The notes under the pieces are model-generated. The model was not told where the DNA came from. It ran no database searches and was given only the letters and a program-made list of their open reading frames with translations. Position numbers and translations under genes: made by a program. This document shows positions 63,877 through 64,000 of a stretch of DNA of 64,000 nucleotides, piece by piece. Source of the stretch: an uncultured Cohaesibacter sp. (GTDB lineage: Bacteria > Pseudomonadota > Alphaproteobacteria > Rhizobiales > Cohaesibacteraceae). Position 1 is the first letter of the stretch; each line of letters opens with the position of its first letter. Where the stretch lies: assembly GCF_963678225.1 (NCBI RefSeq), contig NZ_OY782764.1:1617001-1681000 (forward strand). The letters are read 5' to 3'.

Positions 63877-64000
63877 AAAGGGAGCTTTGTAGAAATATGG
63901 GCGCACGGGACTAAACACAGGGCTGAAAATGGTTTGGTGTGTGGGGCGGTCTATAGGAGCTGTATATGACAGTCGTGTGAAGCTTTGATGTCAGCCGTCA

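Overview
The window reads as a marine-type, metabolically flexible alphaproteobacterium (Rhizobiales-like). This is inferred from the gene families; no rRNA or tRNA is present to confirm it. Most of the DNA looks moderately GC-rich, with one striking AT-rich island (about 27001-27480). I see no CRISPR array, intact IS element, prophage or tRNA.

Layout. (1) 1-923: the end of flhB plus a small unknown gene. (2) 1036-8718, minus strand: a five-gene operon encoding an NfnAB-like pair, a two-subunit 2-oxoacid:ferredoxin oxidoreductase (KorA/KorB type) and an unusual 745-residue protein resembling the C-terminal part of a pyruvate:ferredoxin oxidoreductase (PFOR) with a degenerate thiamine diphosphate (TPP) site. 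(3) 8964-12517, minus: a Na+-pumping acyl-CoA (methylmalonyl-CoA type) decarboxylase, mmdA-D-C-B order. (4) 13709-21450, plus: a giant one-chain PFOR (about 1659 aa) overlapping by 4 bp a one-chain Nfn (about 921 aa). Regions 2 and 4 are the same machinery in split and fused form. Each has an FNR/FixK-type box upstream, suggesting low-oxygen control. Together with the Na+ pump they form a fermentative block: pyruvate or 2-oxoacid oxidation, ferredoxin-linked NADPH balance, and energy from decarboxylation.

(5) 21632-26643: a MarR repressor with a clear operator, divergent from an RND efflux adaptor and pump. (6) 27654-41785: a flagellar block with an ECF-type sigma factor, three flagellins, fliD, fliS, a small protein with an HGxDxxxWP motif, flgD, flgE, a small unknown gene, a FlgN-like chaperone, flgK and flgL. 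Four of its promoters (all three flagellins and flgD) share a motif, CGCCYGRTTTG plus CCCGTT with almost fixed spacing, and a weaker copy precedes fliD. I propose that the local sigma factor reads it. (7) 41956-42795: an inositol-monophosphatase-family enzyme.

(8) 42882-52615: a hydroxyproline/collagen-peptide catabolic island. It has an epimerase, a D-amino-acid dehydrogenase, a DapA-family deaminase, a semialdehyde dehydrogenase, an Ldh-family imine reductase, two proline-directed peptidases and a GntR/FCD regulator. An identical 21-bp sequence occurs in two of its divergent promoters. (9) 52655-55310: a COG0523 metallochaperone behind a Zur-like palindrome, a DoxX membrane protein and a secreted SnoaL-like protein. 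(10) 55605-60075: a TetR regulator with an extra integrase-like N-terminal segment, divergent from a TRAP transporter (dctPQM). (11) 60155-63876, minus: an iron/phosphonate-type ABC importer (ATPase, binding protein, fused permease).

Start codons were moved from the longest ORF where a Shine-Dalgarno sequence or family length supports a later one; these cases are stated.
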